The translations under genes were made by a program, and so were the position numbers. DNA of 64,000 bases from CAVTYH01 sp963738835 (lineage in GTDB: Bacteria; Planctomycetota; Planctomycetia; Pirellulales; JADZDJ01): positions 62,001-126,000 of the forward strand of contig CAVTYH010000005.1 of NCBI GenBank assembly GCA_963738835.1, written 5' to 3'. Shown in pieces: positions 1-9,946 of the stretch. Under the pieces are notes generated by a model. The model was not told the DNA's origin. It saw nothing but the letters and a program-made list of their open reading frames with translations, and made no database searches. Each line of letters starts with the position of its first letter. The first letter of the stretch is position 1.

Positions 1-29
1 CAGGTTCGTGAATCAGAGATCGCCCTTTC

Positions 30-290
30 ATGGACCGCCCCCCTGCGGACGATCGCTCGGCACTTTCCCTAGCTTGGTCTTGGGCCACGCGGGTTATCGT
101 CGTCGCTGCCACGATGGTTGTTCCAGCGCTCGTCGGAGCTTGGATTGATCGAAAGTTAGGCATCGTTGCGGTCTGCATGTTGATTGGACTGGCCATCGGA
201 GTGACTGCGGCCATTATCCAATTGATTGGGATCGCGAAAGAGTCTGAGTCGCAAGGTTCGCGCAACAAAAACAAACCTCCGCCAACGTGA
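30..290 (+). CDS. AtpZ/AtpI-like small membrane subunit of the ATP synthase operon
   Basis: This 86-residue protein has two hydrophobic segments, roughly residues 18-38 and 44-66, with a short charged loop (DRKLG) between them. That layout, and its position as first gene of the ATP synthase operon, fit the AtpZ/AtpI family, which is linked to assembly of the c-ring or to cation movement in the membrane. The tail after the second helix is polar and Lys-rich. The stop codon overlaps the start of the next gene (TGATG), so the two are probably translationally coupled. The family call rests on length, topology and context rather than on a strong motif. Confidence 0.7.
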   Translation: MDRPPADDRSALSLAWSWATRVIVVAATMVVPALVGAWIDRKLGIVAVCMLIGLAIGVTAAIIQLIGIAKESESQGSRNKNKPPPT

Positions 291-712
291 TGCTCTCAGC
301 TCGAGATCGTCTTGCCCGATTGCACCCAACAGGGCGCTGTGCTTTGGTGGCGTTTGTACTCATGGCTGCGCTGGCGCTGGCCGCGCCTCTCGGGTTTGCT
401 CTGCACGGAACTGCCGGTGCCTGGGCTGCAATCGCCGCCGCTGCGACGGTGTGGATTGCGTCTGTGGCGGCTCTTTTAGCCGCGGAGTTTTTCCACGGGC
501 CTTATGATGCTCTTTGGGGGCTCTTGTTTGGAATGGGAATCCGGATGTCGTTGCCTTTGGCGGCATGCATGCTGGTGCATTTCCAGAAGGCCGAATTGGC
601 TGCGGCCGGCTTCGTTTTTTTCGTGCTCGGCTTTTACCTTGTGGCGTTGCCCATTGATACGCTGCTTGCAATTTCACGATTGAACAATCGCACCAGGTCC
701 GACCTGCACTAA
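290..712 (+). CDS. Membrane protein of unknown function in the atpI position
   Basis: About 140 residues with four hydrophobic segments (near residues 20-42, 46-66, 75-98 and 103-125). It sits between the AtpZ-like gene and atpB, where many bacteria carry atpI, so a role in assembling the Fo sector is plausible. I see no motif that proves AtpI identity. I place the start at the ATG at 290, which overlaps the upstream TGA; a GTG three bases earlier is also open. The gap to atpB is 21 bases, so the gene belongs to the same transcription unit. Confidence 0.6.
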   Translation: MLSARDRLARLHPTGRCALVAFVLMAALALAAPLGFALHGTAGAWAAIAAAATVWIASVAALLAAEFFHGPYDALWGLLFGMGIRMSLPLAACMLVHFQKAELAAAGFVFFVLGFYLVALPIDTLLAISRLNNRTRSDLH

Positions 713-733
713 CCGTTTTCGATAACTCGTCAG

Positions 734-1621
734 ATGGCTGATTCCGCAGAACATCACAACCCGTTTGAACCCGGCCACCTTATCGGCCACGTGCAGGATT
801 CGATTGAATTCGAAGTCCCCAAGTTCCTTGCGCCACCGGACGGAAAAATCAGGCTGATTCAGCCGTTTTATACTTCGACGACGAAGAACAGCGGACCTTT
901 CGTTCCGCCGGAGTTAAAGTTCACCAAGTTCATGGTGATCGAACTGATCGTCGCCTTGCTGATGGTCGTGATCTTCGTCCGCCTGGCCAACCACATGCGG
1001 AAGACCGACACCCCGCGCGGCAAAGGCTGGAATATGTTCGAAGCGATTCTAGTTTTCCTCCGCGACCAGGTTGCCCGGCCGGCCATTGGTCACCACGATG
1101 CCGATAGGTTCTTGCCGTTCATTTGGACGATTTTCTTTTTCGTGCTGTTCTGTAATCTCTTCGGGTTGATCCCCTGGGCTGGTTCACCTACGGGGGCTCT
1201 GGCTACCACGCTTGCTTTGGCAATCTGCACGTTCGCTGTGGTTCTTGGCGCTGGCATGTCGAAATTGGGATTTCTTGGTTTCTGGAAAGCTCAGATGCCG
1301 CATCTCGATCTGCCGTGGGCGATGTGGATTCCCATGGCGATCATTATTTTCCCGATTGAAATCATCGGCCTTTTAATTCGTCACGGTGTATTGGCAATTC
1401 GTCTTTTAGCCAACATGATGGGCGGGCACTTGGTGCTAGCCGTCATTTTAAGTTTCATCGTGGCCGTAGCCGGCCATGCGGTGTTTTGGGGCGTGATGCC
1501 AGTCAGCGTCTTAGGGGCAACGGCGCTGAGCATGCTGGAGTTGTTCGTGGGCGTTTTGCAGGCTTACATTTTCACCTTTTTGTCGGCCCTCTTTATCGGC
1601 ATGGCGGTTCACCCGCACTAA
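734..1621 (+). CDS. atpB: ATP synthase F0 subunit a
   Basis: 295 residues, a little longer than the usual 240-280. It forms the stator half-channels that carry protons past the c-ring in the membrane. The N-terminal 70 residues are a hydrophilic region, which fits the longer planctomycete-type form. Hydrophobic segments follow from about residue 72. The conserved block IRLLANMMGGHLVLAV (about residues 222-237) carries the essential arginine of helix 4 that faces the c-ring carboxylate. The next gene, the c subunit, begins after 53 bases with a good ribosome binding site. Confidence 0.93.
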   Translation: MADSAEHHNPFEPGHLIGHVQDSIEFEVPKFLAPPDGKIRLIQPFYTSTTKNSGPFVPPELKFTKFMVIELIVALLMVVIFVRLANHMRKTDTPRGKGWNMFEAILVFLRDQVARPAIGHHDADRFLPFIWTIFFFVLFCNLFGLIPWAGSPTGALATTLALAICTFAVVLGAGMSKLGFLGFWKAQMPHLDLPWAMWIPMAIIIFPIEIIGLLIRHGVLAIRLLANMMGGHLVLAVILSFIVAVAGHAVFWGVMPVSVLGATALSMLELFVGVLQAYIFTFLSALFIGMAVHPH

Positions 1622-1674
1622 AGCGAAAAGCCTTTGCCGCGACGGGCCAAAAATCTTTTACAGGAGACTTTCGA

Positions 1675-1992
1675 GTGAACAAGTTGACGCGAATTCTGGT
1701 TCTCGTCGGATTGGTGCTGTTGATCGCTTCCCCGGTGTTTGCACAGCCCGCGGGCACGCCGACGGCAAGTATGGAAAGGGGCAGCATGAACCTGGGCAGC
1801 GCCATCGGCGCTGGTATCGTGCTGTTGGGCGCTGGTCTCGGCATCGGCCGCATCGGTTCATCGGCGGTCGAGAGCATGGCGCGCCAGCCGGAAGTGGCAG
1901 CTCAGATTCAGACGGCAATGATTATCGCGGCGGCCCTGATCGAAGGTGCCACGTTCTTCGCTCTGATTGTTTGTATGCTGTTCAATACATAG
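1675..1992 (+). CDS. atpE: ATP synthase F0 subunit c
   Basis: 105 residues from a GTG start at 1675, preceded by AGGAG at 1662-1666. The first 25 residues look like a cleavable signal peptide ending in FAQ, so the mature ring subunit is about 80 residues, the normal size. The two helices are joined by the standard ARQPE loop. The ion-binding carboxylate is the Glu in ALIEGATFF. The Gln in helix 1 and the Ser/Thr after the Glu that mark sodium-binding rings are absent (Ile and Gly-Ala instead), so I infer a proton-driven ring. Confidence 0.92.
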   Translation: MNKLTRILVLVGLVLLIASPVFAQPAGTPTASMERGSMNLGSAIGAGIVLLGAGLGIGRIGSSAVESMARQPEVAAQIQTAMIIAAALIEGATFFALIVCMLFNT

Positions 1993-2061
1993 TCCGCACG
2001 TAGTCCGGCCGCCCCAGGTCGGATAAAAATTTGTTCGATCGTCAATCGAAAAGGTCATCCC

Positions 2062-2751
2062 ATGTTGGCTCGCCGATTTTCAAGCATAGTGCTTTGCTGT
2101 GTTGCGATCGCGCTTCTCTGGGCACAGCTTGTTGTCGGCGCACGAATGGTTCGTGCTGCTGATAAGCCTACGGCGGAAAATGCCGCCACCGAAGGCACCG
2201 CCATAACCGCGGAGCACGCAGCAGAAGGCGGCCATGCCGCCGGACCCAATCCACTGACGATTGATGCCGACTTGGCCTTTTGGACGTTTGCGGTGTTTTT
2301 GGTGCTGTTCTTTGTGCTCTCGAAGTTCGCCTGGGGCCCGATCGCCACGGCTCTGGAAAAACGGGAGCATGGCATCGCCGAAAACATCGAGGCCGCCAAG
2401 CGGACGCATGAGGAAGCCCGGCAGTTGTTGGCTGATTACGAACGCAAACTGGCGGGTGCCGCCGACCAGGTGCGGGAAATGCTTGAGGAAGCCCACCGCG
2501 ATGCCGAGCATACCAAGCAGGATATTTTGACCGAAGCCAAGGCGGCGTCGAAGGCAGAGCACGATCGGGCCCTGCGCGACATCCGTACGGCCGCCGATGC
2601 CGCGGTGAAGGACCTATCGCAACGCAGTGCCGATTTGGCGATCGAACTGGCCGGCAAGTTCATCAGCGCCAAGCTGACGCCGGACGAACGATCTCGCTTG
2701 GTGCAAGATTCGCTTTCGAAGTTCGCCGGCGCGGCGCCGAGTCAGAATTAA
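2062..2751 (+). CDS. atpF: ATP synthase F0 subunit b
   Basis: 229 residues, against about 156 in Escherichia coli. It is the peripheral stalk that links subunit a to the F1 head. The first 33 residues resemble a signal peptide ending in VRAAD, followed by an Ala/Glu/His-rich stretch. The true membrane anchor is at about residues 72-92. After it comes a long Ala/Glu/Lys/Arg helix (about 95-225) typical of the b-subunit coiled coil. The N-terminal extension resembles that of subunit c in this operon. The spacer to atpH carries a palindromic repeat. Confidence 0.9.
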   Translation: MLARRFSSIVLCCVAIALLWAQLVVGARMVRAADKPTAENAATEGTAITAEHAAEGGHAAGPNPLTIDADLAFWTFAVFLVLFFVLSKFAWGPIATALEKREHGIAENIEAAKRTHEEARQLLADYERKLAGAADQVREMLEEAHRDAEHTKQDILTEAKAASKAEHDRALRDIRTAADAAVKDLSQRSADLAIELAGKFISAKLTPDERSRLVQDSLSKFAGAAPSQN

Positions 2752-2761
2752 CATTCAATGT

Positions 2762-2789
2762 AAGCCCAGGGATTGCAACCCTTGGGCTT
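2762..2789. repeat. AAGCCCAGGG palindrome, copy 1 (inside the atp operon)
   Basis: Two arms, AAGCCCAGGG and CCCTTGGGCTT, flank a short ATTGCAA loop. The same palindrome family recurs at 28388, 30982 and 31242. It lies in the 67-base spacer between atpF and atpH, so it would be transcribed as a hairpin within the operon mRNA. There is no T-run after it, so it is not a simple terminator. Confidence 0.75.
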
Positions 2790-2818
2790 GAAGTGCTAAT
2801 CGACGCTTTTTCGAGACA

Positions 2819-3463
2819 ATGCCCGAACCCCTCACCACGCCCCGACTCTTCGCCAAGCTGCCGACCTACGACACGGGTCTGTGGCGGGCAGCCGTGGTGT
2901 ATGCACAGGCGTTGGTGGGGGCGGCCGAGCAGGCCAAGGTTACCGAAAGCGTGATCCAAGAGTTCGACTCGTTGATCGACGATGTGCTCGATCATCTGCC
3001 GAAACTGGAAGCCGTGCTCGGCTCTGCTTTCGTCGAGGAGGAAGCCAAAGAAGCGATGCTGACCAAGGCTTTCGCCAGCAAAGCATCGCCCGTGTTTCTG
3101 AATTTTTTGAAGGTCGTGGCGCGGCACAATCGGCTGGACATCCTGCGGCTGATTCATCTGGCCGTCCACGAAGAATACAACAAAGTCCGCAACCGCGTGC
3201 GGGTGCTCGTCAGCACCGCTACGCCGCTCGACAAGGCGGCCGAAAACCGCATTGCCGACGAAGTTCAAAAACGGCTGCACTTGCAGCCGGTCATCGATCA
3301 ACAAGTTCGCCCCGAGCTGATCGGCGGCATTGTGCTGCGAATCGGCGATCGGGTGTTCGACGGTTCGGTGGCCACCCAGCTTGAACGTTTACGCGAAAAG
3401 ATGCTGAATAGGAGCGTGCATGAAATTCAAAGCCGACGAGATCGCTTCAGTTCTCCAAACTGA
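2819..3463 (+). CDS. atpH: ATP synthase F1 subunit delta
   Basis: 214 residues, slightly longer than the usual 175-185. It caps the F1 head and binds the b-subunit stalk. An N-terminal helical domain (about 20-130) is followed by the C-terminal domain holding the family signature LIGGIVLRIGDRVFDGS. The last 14 or so residues run past the atpA start, giving a 44-base overlap. The end is read as genuine because frame and codon use remain good, but a small frameshift near the 3' end cannot be excluded. Confidence 0.88.
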   Translation: MPEPLTTPRLFAKLPTYDTGLWRAAVVYAQALVGAAEQAKVTESVIQEFDSLIDDVLDHLPKLEAVLGSAFVEEEAKEAMLTKAFASKASPVFLNFLKVVARHNRLDILRLIHLAVHEEYNKVRNRVRVLVSTATPLDKAAENRIADEVQKRLHLQPVIDQQVRPELIGGIVLRIGDRVFDGSVATQLERLREKMLNRSVHEIQSRRDRFSSPN

Positions 3464-4963
3464 AATCGAGCAGTACCAATCGCACATCGACGTCCGCGAC
3501 GTTGGACGCGTGCTGGAAGTAGGTGACGGGATTGGCGCGTCTACGGACTCTCCGGCGTCATGGCCGGCGAAATGGTCGAGTTCCCCAGTAGCGTCATCGG
3601 ACTGGCTTTCAATTTGGAAGAGAATTCAGTCGGTGTGATCATCTTGGGTGATTACCTGAAGATCGAAGAAGGGGATGAAGTCAAAAGCACGGGCCGCTTG
3701 CTAAGCGTGCCGGTGGGCGATGCGGTCATTGGCCGCGTACTAGATCCGCTGGGCAATCCGCTGGATGGCAAAGGCCCGATCGTCAGCACAGAACGCCGCC
3801 CAGTGGAATTCTTGGCACCGGGCGTGGCCGGACGTCAGCCAGTGCGTGAACCGTTGCAGACGGGTATCAAAGCCATCGACGCTATGACGCCGATTGGCCG
3901 CGGTCAGCGCGAGCTGATCATCGGCGACCGCAAGACCGGCAAGACAGCCATCGGCATCGACGCCATCATCAATCAGCGCAACAGCGGAGTGAAGTGTTTT
4001 TACGTGGCGATCGGGCAGAAAGATTCGTCGGTCGCCAACACCATCGAAGCTCTTCGCAAAGTCGGCGCGATGGATTACACCACGGTGATCATCGCCGGTG
4101 CGGCCTCCCCTGCCCCGCTGCAATACGTCGCCCCGTACGCCGGCACCGCGATGGCCGAGTTCTTCACGTACAAAGGCCAGCACGCCCTGATTGTGTACGA
4201 CGACTTGTCAAAACAAGCCCAGGCTTACCGCCAGTTGTCGCTGCTGCTGCGACGGCCGCCGGGACGCGAGGCCTATCCGGGCGATATTTTCTACGCCCAC
4301 AGCCGATTGCTGGAACGCTCTGCCAAGTTGAGCGATGATCTTGGCGGTGGATCGCTCACATCGCTGCCAATTATTGAAACGTTGGAAGGCGAAGTTTCGG
4401 CCTACATTCCGACCAACGTGATCTCCATCACCGACGGGCAAATTTATTTGCAGCCCAACTTATTCTTCGCCGGCATTCGGCCTGCCATGAACGTGGGTAT
4501 TTCGGTCAGCCGCGTCGGCGGCGCCGCACAAATCAAAGCCATGAAAAAAGTGGCCGGTGGATTGCGGCTCGACCTGGCGAGCTTCCGAGAATTGGAAGCG
4601 TTCGCCCAGTTGGGAACCGATTTGGACGCCGCCACGCAATCGCGATTGGATCGCGGTTACCGCATGGTGGAATTGCTCAAACAGGGGCAGTACCAACCGA
4701 TGGACGTGATCGATCAGGTGATGAGCATTTACTCAGGCACCCGCGGTTATTTGGATCAGGTGCCGCGAAATCAAGTGCTGGAGTGGGAAAAGTCGTTCCT
4801 GACGTACATCAAAGATCAGAAGCCGGAGATCCGCAATAAGATTGCCGAGACGAAAGATTTGGATGCCGACACCGAGAAATTATTGGTCGCTGCGATCAAA
4901 GACTTTCAAATGCAATGGGCGGGGAAGGTAAAGAAAGCAACGCCGGAGCTGGCGAAAGTTTAG
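3420..4963 (+). CDS. atpA: ATP synthase F1 subunit alpha, interrupted by one frameshift
   Basis: The gene encodes the non-catalytic alpha subunit of F1. The first 40 codons (MKFKADEIASVL ... RVLEVGDGI) are in one frame. From about 3555 the rest (GEMVEFPSSVIGLAFNLEEN onward) is in another. The junction at about 3532-3545 reads as if one base were missing from a normal GDGIARVYGLSGVMAGE segment. The remainder is complete: Walker A GDRKTGKT at about residue 167, ALIVYDDLSKQA, and the C-terminal helical domain. Because alpha is essential and everything else is conserved, I infer a sequence error rather than a dead gene. The start has a GGAG box just upstream. Confidence 0.9.
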
Positions 4964-4972
4964 GTTTGACGC

Positions 4973-4997
4973 AACCCGGTGGCTGCCGCCGCGGGCT
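4973..4997. repeat. CCGCCGCGGGCT palindrome, copy 1
   Basis: An imperfect GC-rich palindrome (ACCCGGTGGCTGCCGCCGCG followed by GGCT) fills most of the 57-base spacer between atpA and atpG. A closely related sequence lies in the next spacer of the operon at 5953. Confidence 0.6.
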
Positions 4998-5020
4998 ATC
5001 ATCATGTGAATTATTGAGAG

Positions 5021-5908
<888 letters not shown>

Positions 5909-5952
5909 GAAGCAAATGACGAAATCCGAATGACAAAGAATAAATGAACGCG

Positions 5953-5975
5953 ACCTGCGGCTTCCGCCGCGGGCT
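5953..5975. repeat. CCGCCGCGGGCT palindrome, copy 2
   Basis: The 23-base sequence ACCTGCGGCTTCCGCCGCGG plus GCT lies in the atpG-atpD spacer. It forms a GC-rich hairpin (CTGCGGC against GCCGCGG) and shares its right half with the copy at 4973-4997. Next to it are an AATGACGAAATCC-type phrase and a short CCCTGAA repetition (5985-6010). Confidence 0.6.
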
Positions 5976-6010
5976 ATTGGTAGTTGAACCCCGAACCCTG
6001 AACCCTGAAA

Positions 6011-7492
6011 ATGGCAACTGCATCTGCTCCCGCGAAACATGCTCCCACGCAACCCGCTGCCGCGAAGAACGTGGGGCGCGTGACCCAAGTCATCGGCTCA
6101 ACCTTCGACGTGGAATTTCCGGAGGAAAGCCTGCCGGCCATTTACAACGCGGTGAAAATCGACGCCGATGTGAAGGGGACCAAACTCCAACTCACCGGCG
6201 AGGTCCAACAGCACTTGGGCGGCGGCCGCGTGCGCTGCGTCGCTTTGGCCAGTACCGACGGCATGGTCCGCGGAATGGAAGCGGTCGATACCGGCGGTCC
6301 GGTCAGCGTGCCGGTGGGCGAAGCTACGCTGGGCCGTGTGTTCAACTTGCTTGGCGATCCGATCGATAACCGCGGCCCGGTCAATGCCAAAGAGCGCTGG
6401 CCGATCCACCGCGATGCCCCGCCGGTCACCGATCTTTCTACCAAGACCGAGGTGTTCGAAACCGGCATCAAGGTCATCGACTTGCTCACGCCGTTCGTCC
6501 GCGGCGGCAAAGCCGGTCTATTCGGCGGGGCCGGTTTGGGAAAGACGGTCATTTTGACCGAGTTGATCGCCCGCATCGCCAGTGCCCACGGCGGTTACTC
6601 GGTATTTGCCGGCGTCGGCGAGCGAACTCGTGAAGGAACCGACCTGTGGCTGGAAATGCAGGAAGCCAAAATCGGCGATACTGGCCGGCACGTTATCGAA
6701 CAAACCTGCATGGTGTTCGGACAAATGAACGAACCGCCTGGAGCTCGATTGCGGGTCGCTTTGTCGGCATTAACGATGGCCGAATATTTCCGGGATAAGA
6801 CCGGGGCCGATACGCTTCTCTTTATCGATAATATCTTCCGTTTCTCGCAGGCTGGCAGCGAAGTATCGGCCCTTTTGGGTCGCATGCCCAGTGCCGTAGG
6901 TTACCAGCCGACGCTTGGCACAGAAATGGGCGCTCTGCAAGAACGAATTGCTTCAACTAGCCGCGGAGCTATCACCAGCGTACAGGCCGTGTACGTGCCA
7001 GCAGACGATCCGACCGATCCCGCCCCGGCCACAGCATTCGGCCAGCTCGATGCGTTCCTCTATTTGGAACGAGCGATTTCCGAAAAAGGCATCTACCCCG
7101 CCGTCGATCCGTTGGCTTCGTCCAGTCGCATTCTCGATCCGCAATACGTCGGCGAACGCCACTACGCCATCGCCCGCCGCGTGCAAGGCATTTTGCAGCG
7201 GTATCGCGAACTGCAAGACATCATCGCGATTTTAGGTGTTGAAGAATTGAGCGAAGAGGATAAGCAAGTCGTCAATCGGGCCCGCCGCATCGAACGGTTC
7301 CTGTCGCAGCCGTTCTTGGTGGCCGAAGTATTCACCGGCAAGCCGGGCGAAATCACCCCGCTGCGAGAAACCATCCGCAGCTTTGAAGAAATCTGCGACG
7401 GCAAATGGGACCACCTGCCCGAGCAAGCCTTCATGTACGTCGGCCCAATCGAACAGGCGGAAGAGCAAGCGAAGAAGATGGAGAAGAAATAG
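6011..7492 (+). CDS. atpD: ATP synthase F1 subunit beta
   Basis: 493 residues, with an Ala/Pro-rich N-terminal extension of about 20 residues before GRVTQVIGSTFDVEF. It is the catalytic subunit of F1. The Walker A loop is GGAGLGKT near residue 172, with Leu where Val is usual. GERTREGTDL, the Walker B LLFIDNIFRFSQAG, and the conserved GYQPTLGTEMG follow. The DELSEED-loop region reads EELSEEDKQ. The frame is intact. atpC starts 7 bases after the stop. Confidence 0.96.
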   Translation: MATASAPAKHAPTQPAAAKNVGRVTQVIGSTFDVEFPEESLPAIYNAVKIDADVKGTKLQLTGEVQQHLGGGRVRCVALASTDGMVRGMEAVDTGGPVSVPVGEATLGRVFNLLGDPIDNRGPVNAKERWPIHRDAPPVTDLSTKTEVFETGIKVIDLLTPFVRGGKAGLFGGAGLGKTVILTELIARIASAHGGYSVFAGVGERTREGTDLWLEMQEAKIGDTGRHVIEQTCMVFGQMNEPPGARLRVALSALTMAEYFRDKTGADTLLFIDNIFRFSQAGSEVSALLGRMPSAVGYQPTLGTEMGALQERIASTSRGAITSVQAVYVPADDPTDPAPATAFGQLDAFLYLERAISEKGIYPAVDPLASSSRILDPQYVGERHYAIARRVQGILQRYRELQDIIAILGVEELSEEDKQVVNRARRIERFLSQPFLVAEVFTGKPGEITPLRETIRSFEEICDGKWDHLPEQAFMYVGPIEQAEEQAKKMEKK

Positions 7493-7498
7493 CGACCG

Positions 7499-7948
7499 AT
7501 GGCCGATCCACTCGCAGCAGGCGTTGACGTGACTAGTCCAATCTCGATCTTGGAGTGCATCATTGTCACTCCCGAGGCCACCGTCGTGCAAACTCCTGCC
7601 ACCTTTGTGGCTTTGCCGCTTTATGATGGCGAGTTAGGCGTCGCCCCCGGCCATAGTCCATTTATCGGCCGCTTGGGCTATGGCGAGCTGCGGATAACCG
7701 AAGGAGACGTGATTCGCCGGTTCTACGTCGATGGCGGTTTTGTGCAGGTCGCGACCAACATTGTCTCGGTCCTTACCAGTAGCGCCATTCCGGCCGAAAA
7801 ACTCGACGCCAACGTCGCCCGCGAACATCTGGCCGCCGCGCGGGCCCGCAAAGCCAACTCTCCGGAACTGCTGGCCATCCGCGACCGACTGGAACTGCAA
7901 GCCCGGGCTCAATTGCGAACCGCCGAGCACGGGGCAGTGGCCGGCTAA
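7499..7948 (+). CDS. atpC: ATP synthase F1 subunit epsilon
   Basis: 149 residues, near the usual length. An N-terminal beta-sandwich (about 17-100) contains the family pattern PLYDGELGVAPGHSPFIGRLG, where the related consensus is GEIGILPGH. A C-terminal two-helix domain follows (REHLAAARARKANSPELLAI). The subunit binds gamma and the c-ring and can inhibit ATP hydrolysis. It is the last gene of the operon. Confidence 0.9.
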   Translation: MADPLAAGVDVTSPISILECIIVTPEATVVQTPATFVALPLYDGELGVAPGHSPFIGRLGYGELRITEGDVIRRFYVDGGFVQVATNIVSVLTSSAIPAEKLDANVAREHLAAARARKANSPELLAIRDRLELQARAQLRTAEHGAVAG

Positions 7949-7956
7949 GAGACGGT

Positions 7957-8064
7957 CGAAGAGTCTAAAAGTCGAAGAATGCGGACCACCATGATCAGAC
8001 GGTCCGATAAGCGATTGTGCTTCCCCCGACTTTTCGACTCTTGGACTTTTCGACTCTTCGACCT
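7957..8064. repeat. Long inverted repeat built from GTCGAAGAGTC phrases
   Basis: The left arm GGTCGAAGAGTCTAAAAGTC (7957 on) is matched by the reverse complement of the right arm, GACTTTTCGACTCTTCGACC (8045-8064), with only a mismatch or two. The right side contains the CTTTTCGACTCTT phrase twice. It directly follows atpC and may act as the 3' end of the atp mRNA, but there is no T-run. Confidence 0.6.
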
Positions 8065-8067
8065 GCC

Positions 8068-8511
8068 ATGACCGAACCTGCTCTGGCCTTCATAAACCAT
8101 CAAAGCGGACTGCGGGTGCTTGGCGATTGCAGAATTCCGCGCGGCGCGTCAGCATCTCGGCTTACGCGGCGCGGACTGGGCTGCCGAAATCTATCAATAG
8201 TGAATCGGCCGTTGCCGGTTCCAGACGCGGCCAGGATGGAAGCAAGACGCAAGAGGCTTTGTTTGACCAGCCAGATGATTGGATTCATCGAGAACGAAGG
8301 CACCGACGCTTCGATCATCTTCCGGGAATGCCGGCCGTTACACCGATCCGAACGGCAGGGAGATTTCTGCTCCCGGTTCTGGCCAGTCGCAAAGTGGTCC
8401 GAAAGCGTCGCCGAGTTGGAAACAAGCTGCGTCTTTGCCGATTTCGCTCAGTTGCGAGCCGATTTGGACGCCGACTTCCGGCGGTTGCTGGAGCGAATCG
8501 GCAATAAGTAG
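8068..8511 (+). pseudogene. Possible broken gene, not recognised
   Basis: No single frame gives a convincing protein across the 7949-8584 gap. Several short stretches in different plus-strand frames look protein-like: MTEPALAFINHQSGLR from 8068, LAIAEFRAARQHLGLRGADW from about 8119, GRYTDPNGREISAPGSG near 8335, and FAQLRADLDADFRRLLERIG near the end. This would fit one small gene broken by several frameshifts, as seen elsewhere in this window. I do not recognise the family, and it may equally be non-coding. Confidence 0.25.
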
Positions 8512-8584
8512 TGCAATCGACCGTGCCAACTCTGGGTAACAATCTCAGGGCGTTCGAGCGAAATCAGCGCGCACAACATCCCAC

Positions 8585-9544
8585 TCAGATGACGTAATTC
8601 AGCGCCGGTTCCAGTTCGCCCAGCCCCTCGCTCTTCATTCTCAGCCGCGGGGCTTCCAGCACAACGGTCGTGTGAGGCTCGACGCTTTTGGTAAGCCAGA
8701 CGCTCGAGCCAATGACCGAATCGTGGCCAATGACGGTTCGGCCGCCCAAAATCGTGGCGCTGGCGTAAATCACCACGCGATCTTCGATGGTCGGATGCCG
8801 CTTGTGGCCGCGGAGCAGGTTGCCGTCGCCGTCGGTCGGAAAGCTCAAAGCTCCAAGCGTAACACCTTGGTAAATCTTGACGTGGTTTCCAATCTCGGTC
8901 GTCTCGCCAATCACGACTCCCGTGCCGTGATCGATGAAAAAAAATTCGCCTATCGTCGCGCCCGGGTGGATGTCAATGCCGGTCCGCGAATGGGCCCATT
9001 CGGTCATCATCCGCGGAATAAACGGCACGTTTAATCCGCGCAATACATGAGCCAGACGATAGATCGTCACCGCTTCCAGGCCCGGGTAGCAGAAAATCAC
9101 CTCATCAATGGTGCGAACCGCGGGATCACCATCGAACGCGGCCTGCACGTCGATCGCCAGTAGCCGACGGATTTCGGGAATTTGTTCCAGAAACTGGACC
9201 GCCTTCACTTGGCCCAGGGCTTCGAAATCGGAGTCTTCGGTGCAGGTCTCGGTCGCGCCGGCATCGTGCCGCAGGGCTCGGCCAATTTGCACCGTCAGTT
9301 TGTCGTGCAACGAGTCGATCAGATCGCCCACGTGATACAGCACGTTGCCCATATGCAAGCCTTCCCGCCGTCGGAAGCCAGGATAGATGATTTCCTTGAG
9401 GTCTTCGCAGCAGGCAATGATCACGTCGTAATTCGGCAACGGGCAATGACCAAGATGGTTGATGGTGCCGACCTCGCTGTAGGTCTGCACGATTCTCTTG
9501 GTCAGTTCAGGCAGTTGGTCTTTGAGACGTAGATCGGTAGCCAT
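8585..9544 (-). CDS. cysE: Serine O-acetyltransferase
   Basis: 319 residues, similar to EpsC/SATase forms with a long N-terminal region. It makes O-acetylserine from serine and acetyl-CoA, the first committed step to cysteine. An N-terminal helical domain (about 1-180) is followed by a left-handed beta-helix of hexapeptide repeats: HPGATIGEFFFIDHGTGVVI, then GNHVKIYQGVTLGAL. The substrate-binding GHKRHPTIED segment comes next. The frame is intact. It faces the atp operon tail-to-tail. Confidence 0.9.
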   Translation of the reverse strand: MATDLRLKDQLPELTKRIVQTYSEVGTINHLGHCPLPNYDVIIACCEDLKEIIYPGFRRREGLHMGNVLYHVGDLIDSLHDKLTVQIGRALRHDAGATETCTEDSDFEALGQVKAVQFLEQIPEIRRLLAIDVQAAFDGDPAVRTIDEVIFCYPGLEAVTIYRLAHVLRGLNVPFIPRMMTEWAHSRTGIDIHPGATIGEFFFIDHGTGVVIGETTEIGNHVKIYQGVTLGALSFPTDGDGNLLRGHKRHPTIEDRVVIYASATILGGRTVIGHDSVIGSSVWLTKSVEPHTTVVLEAPRLRMKSEGLGELEPALNYVI

Positions 9545-9946
9545 GACGGGACCAGGGTTAAATCGTGTAGCGGTCGGGCTCGGCCCGGCGTTTCGATGCC
9601 TCGGTTACTCTAGCGAAAGCCACAAGCGCGATGTTACAGTAAATCACTCGCCAAGTGGCGAAAGGAAGTGGATGCCAACGAACCGGCAGCGCGTCCGGAA
9701 TTAGACCTGACAACAACACTCGCAGCGGAACGGCTTACCGACGAGTTGGTTGGTCATTGGCAACCGGGAAAAGAAAACTAGCGAACGGGCGTAAAGATTA
9801 ACGAGACTAGCACGCCGCCAACCCAACCATCGTAGGGCTCAAAAGCCGCAAAATCAACCGTCTTCTGCTTTTAGTCGGCCCGTGCTCTAGGTCAAGTTAA
9901 GGCAAAATTAGCGCGAATGAATGTGCGACGGTCGGCATCGCTATGC
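9545..9946. other. Spacer with no gene seen
   Basis: These 402 bases upstream of cysE contain no reading frame with believable coding character on either strand and no clear palindrome. The cysE promoter should lie here, but I cannot point to its boxes. Confidence 0.4.
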
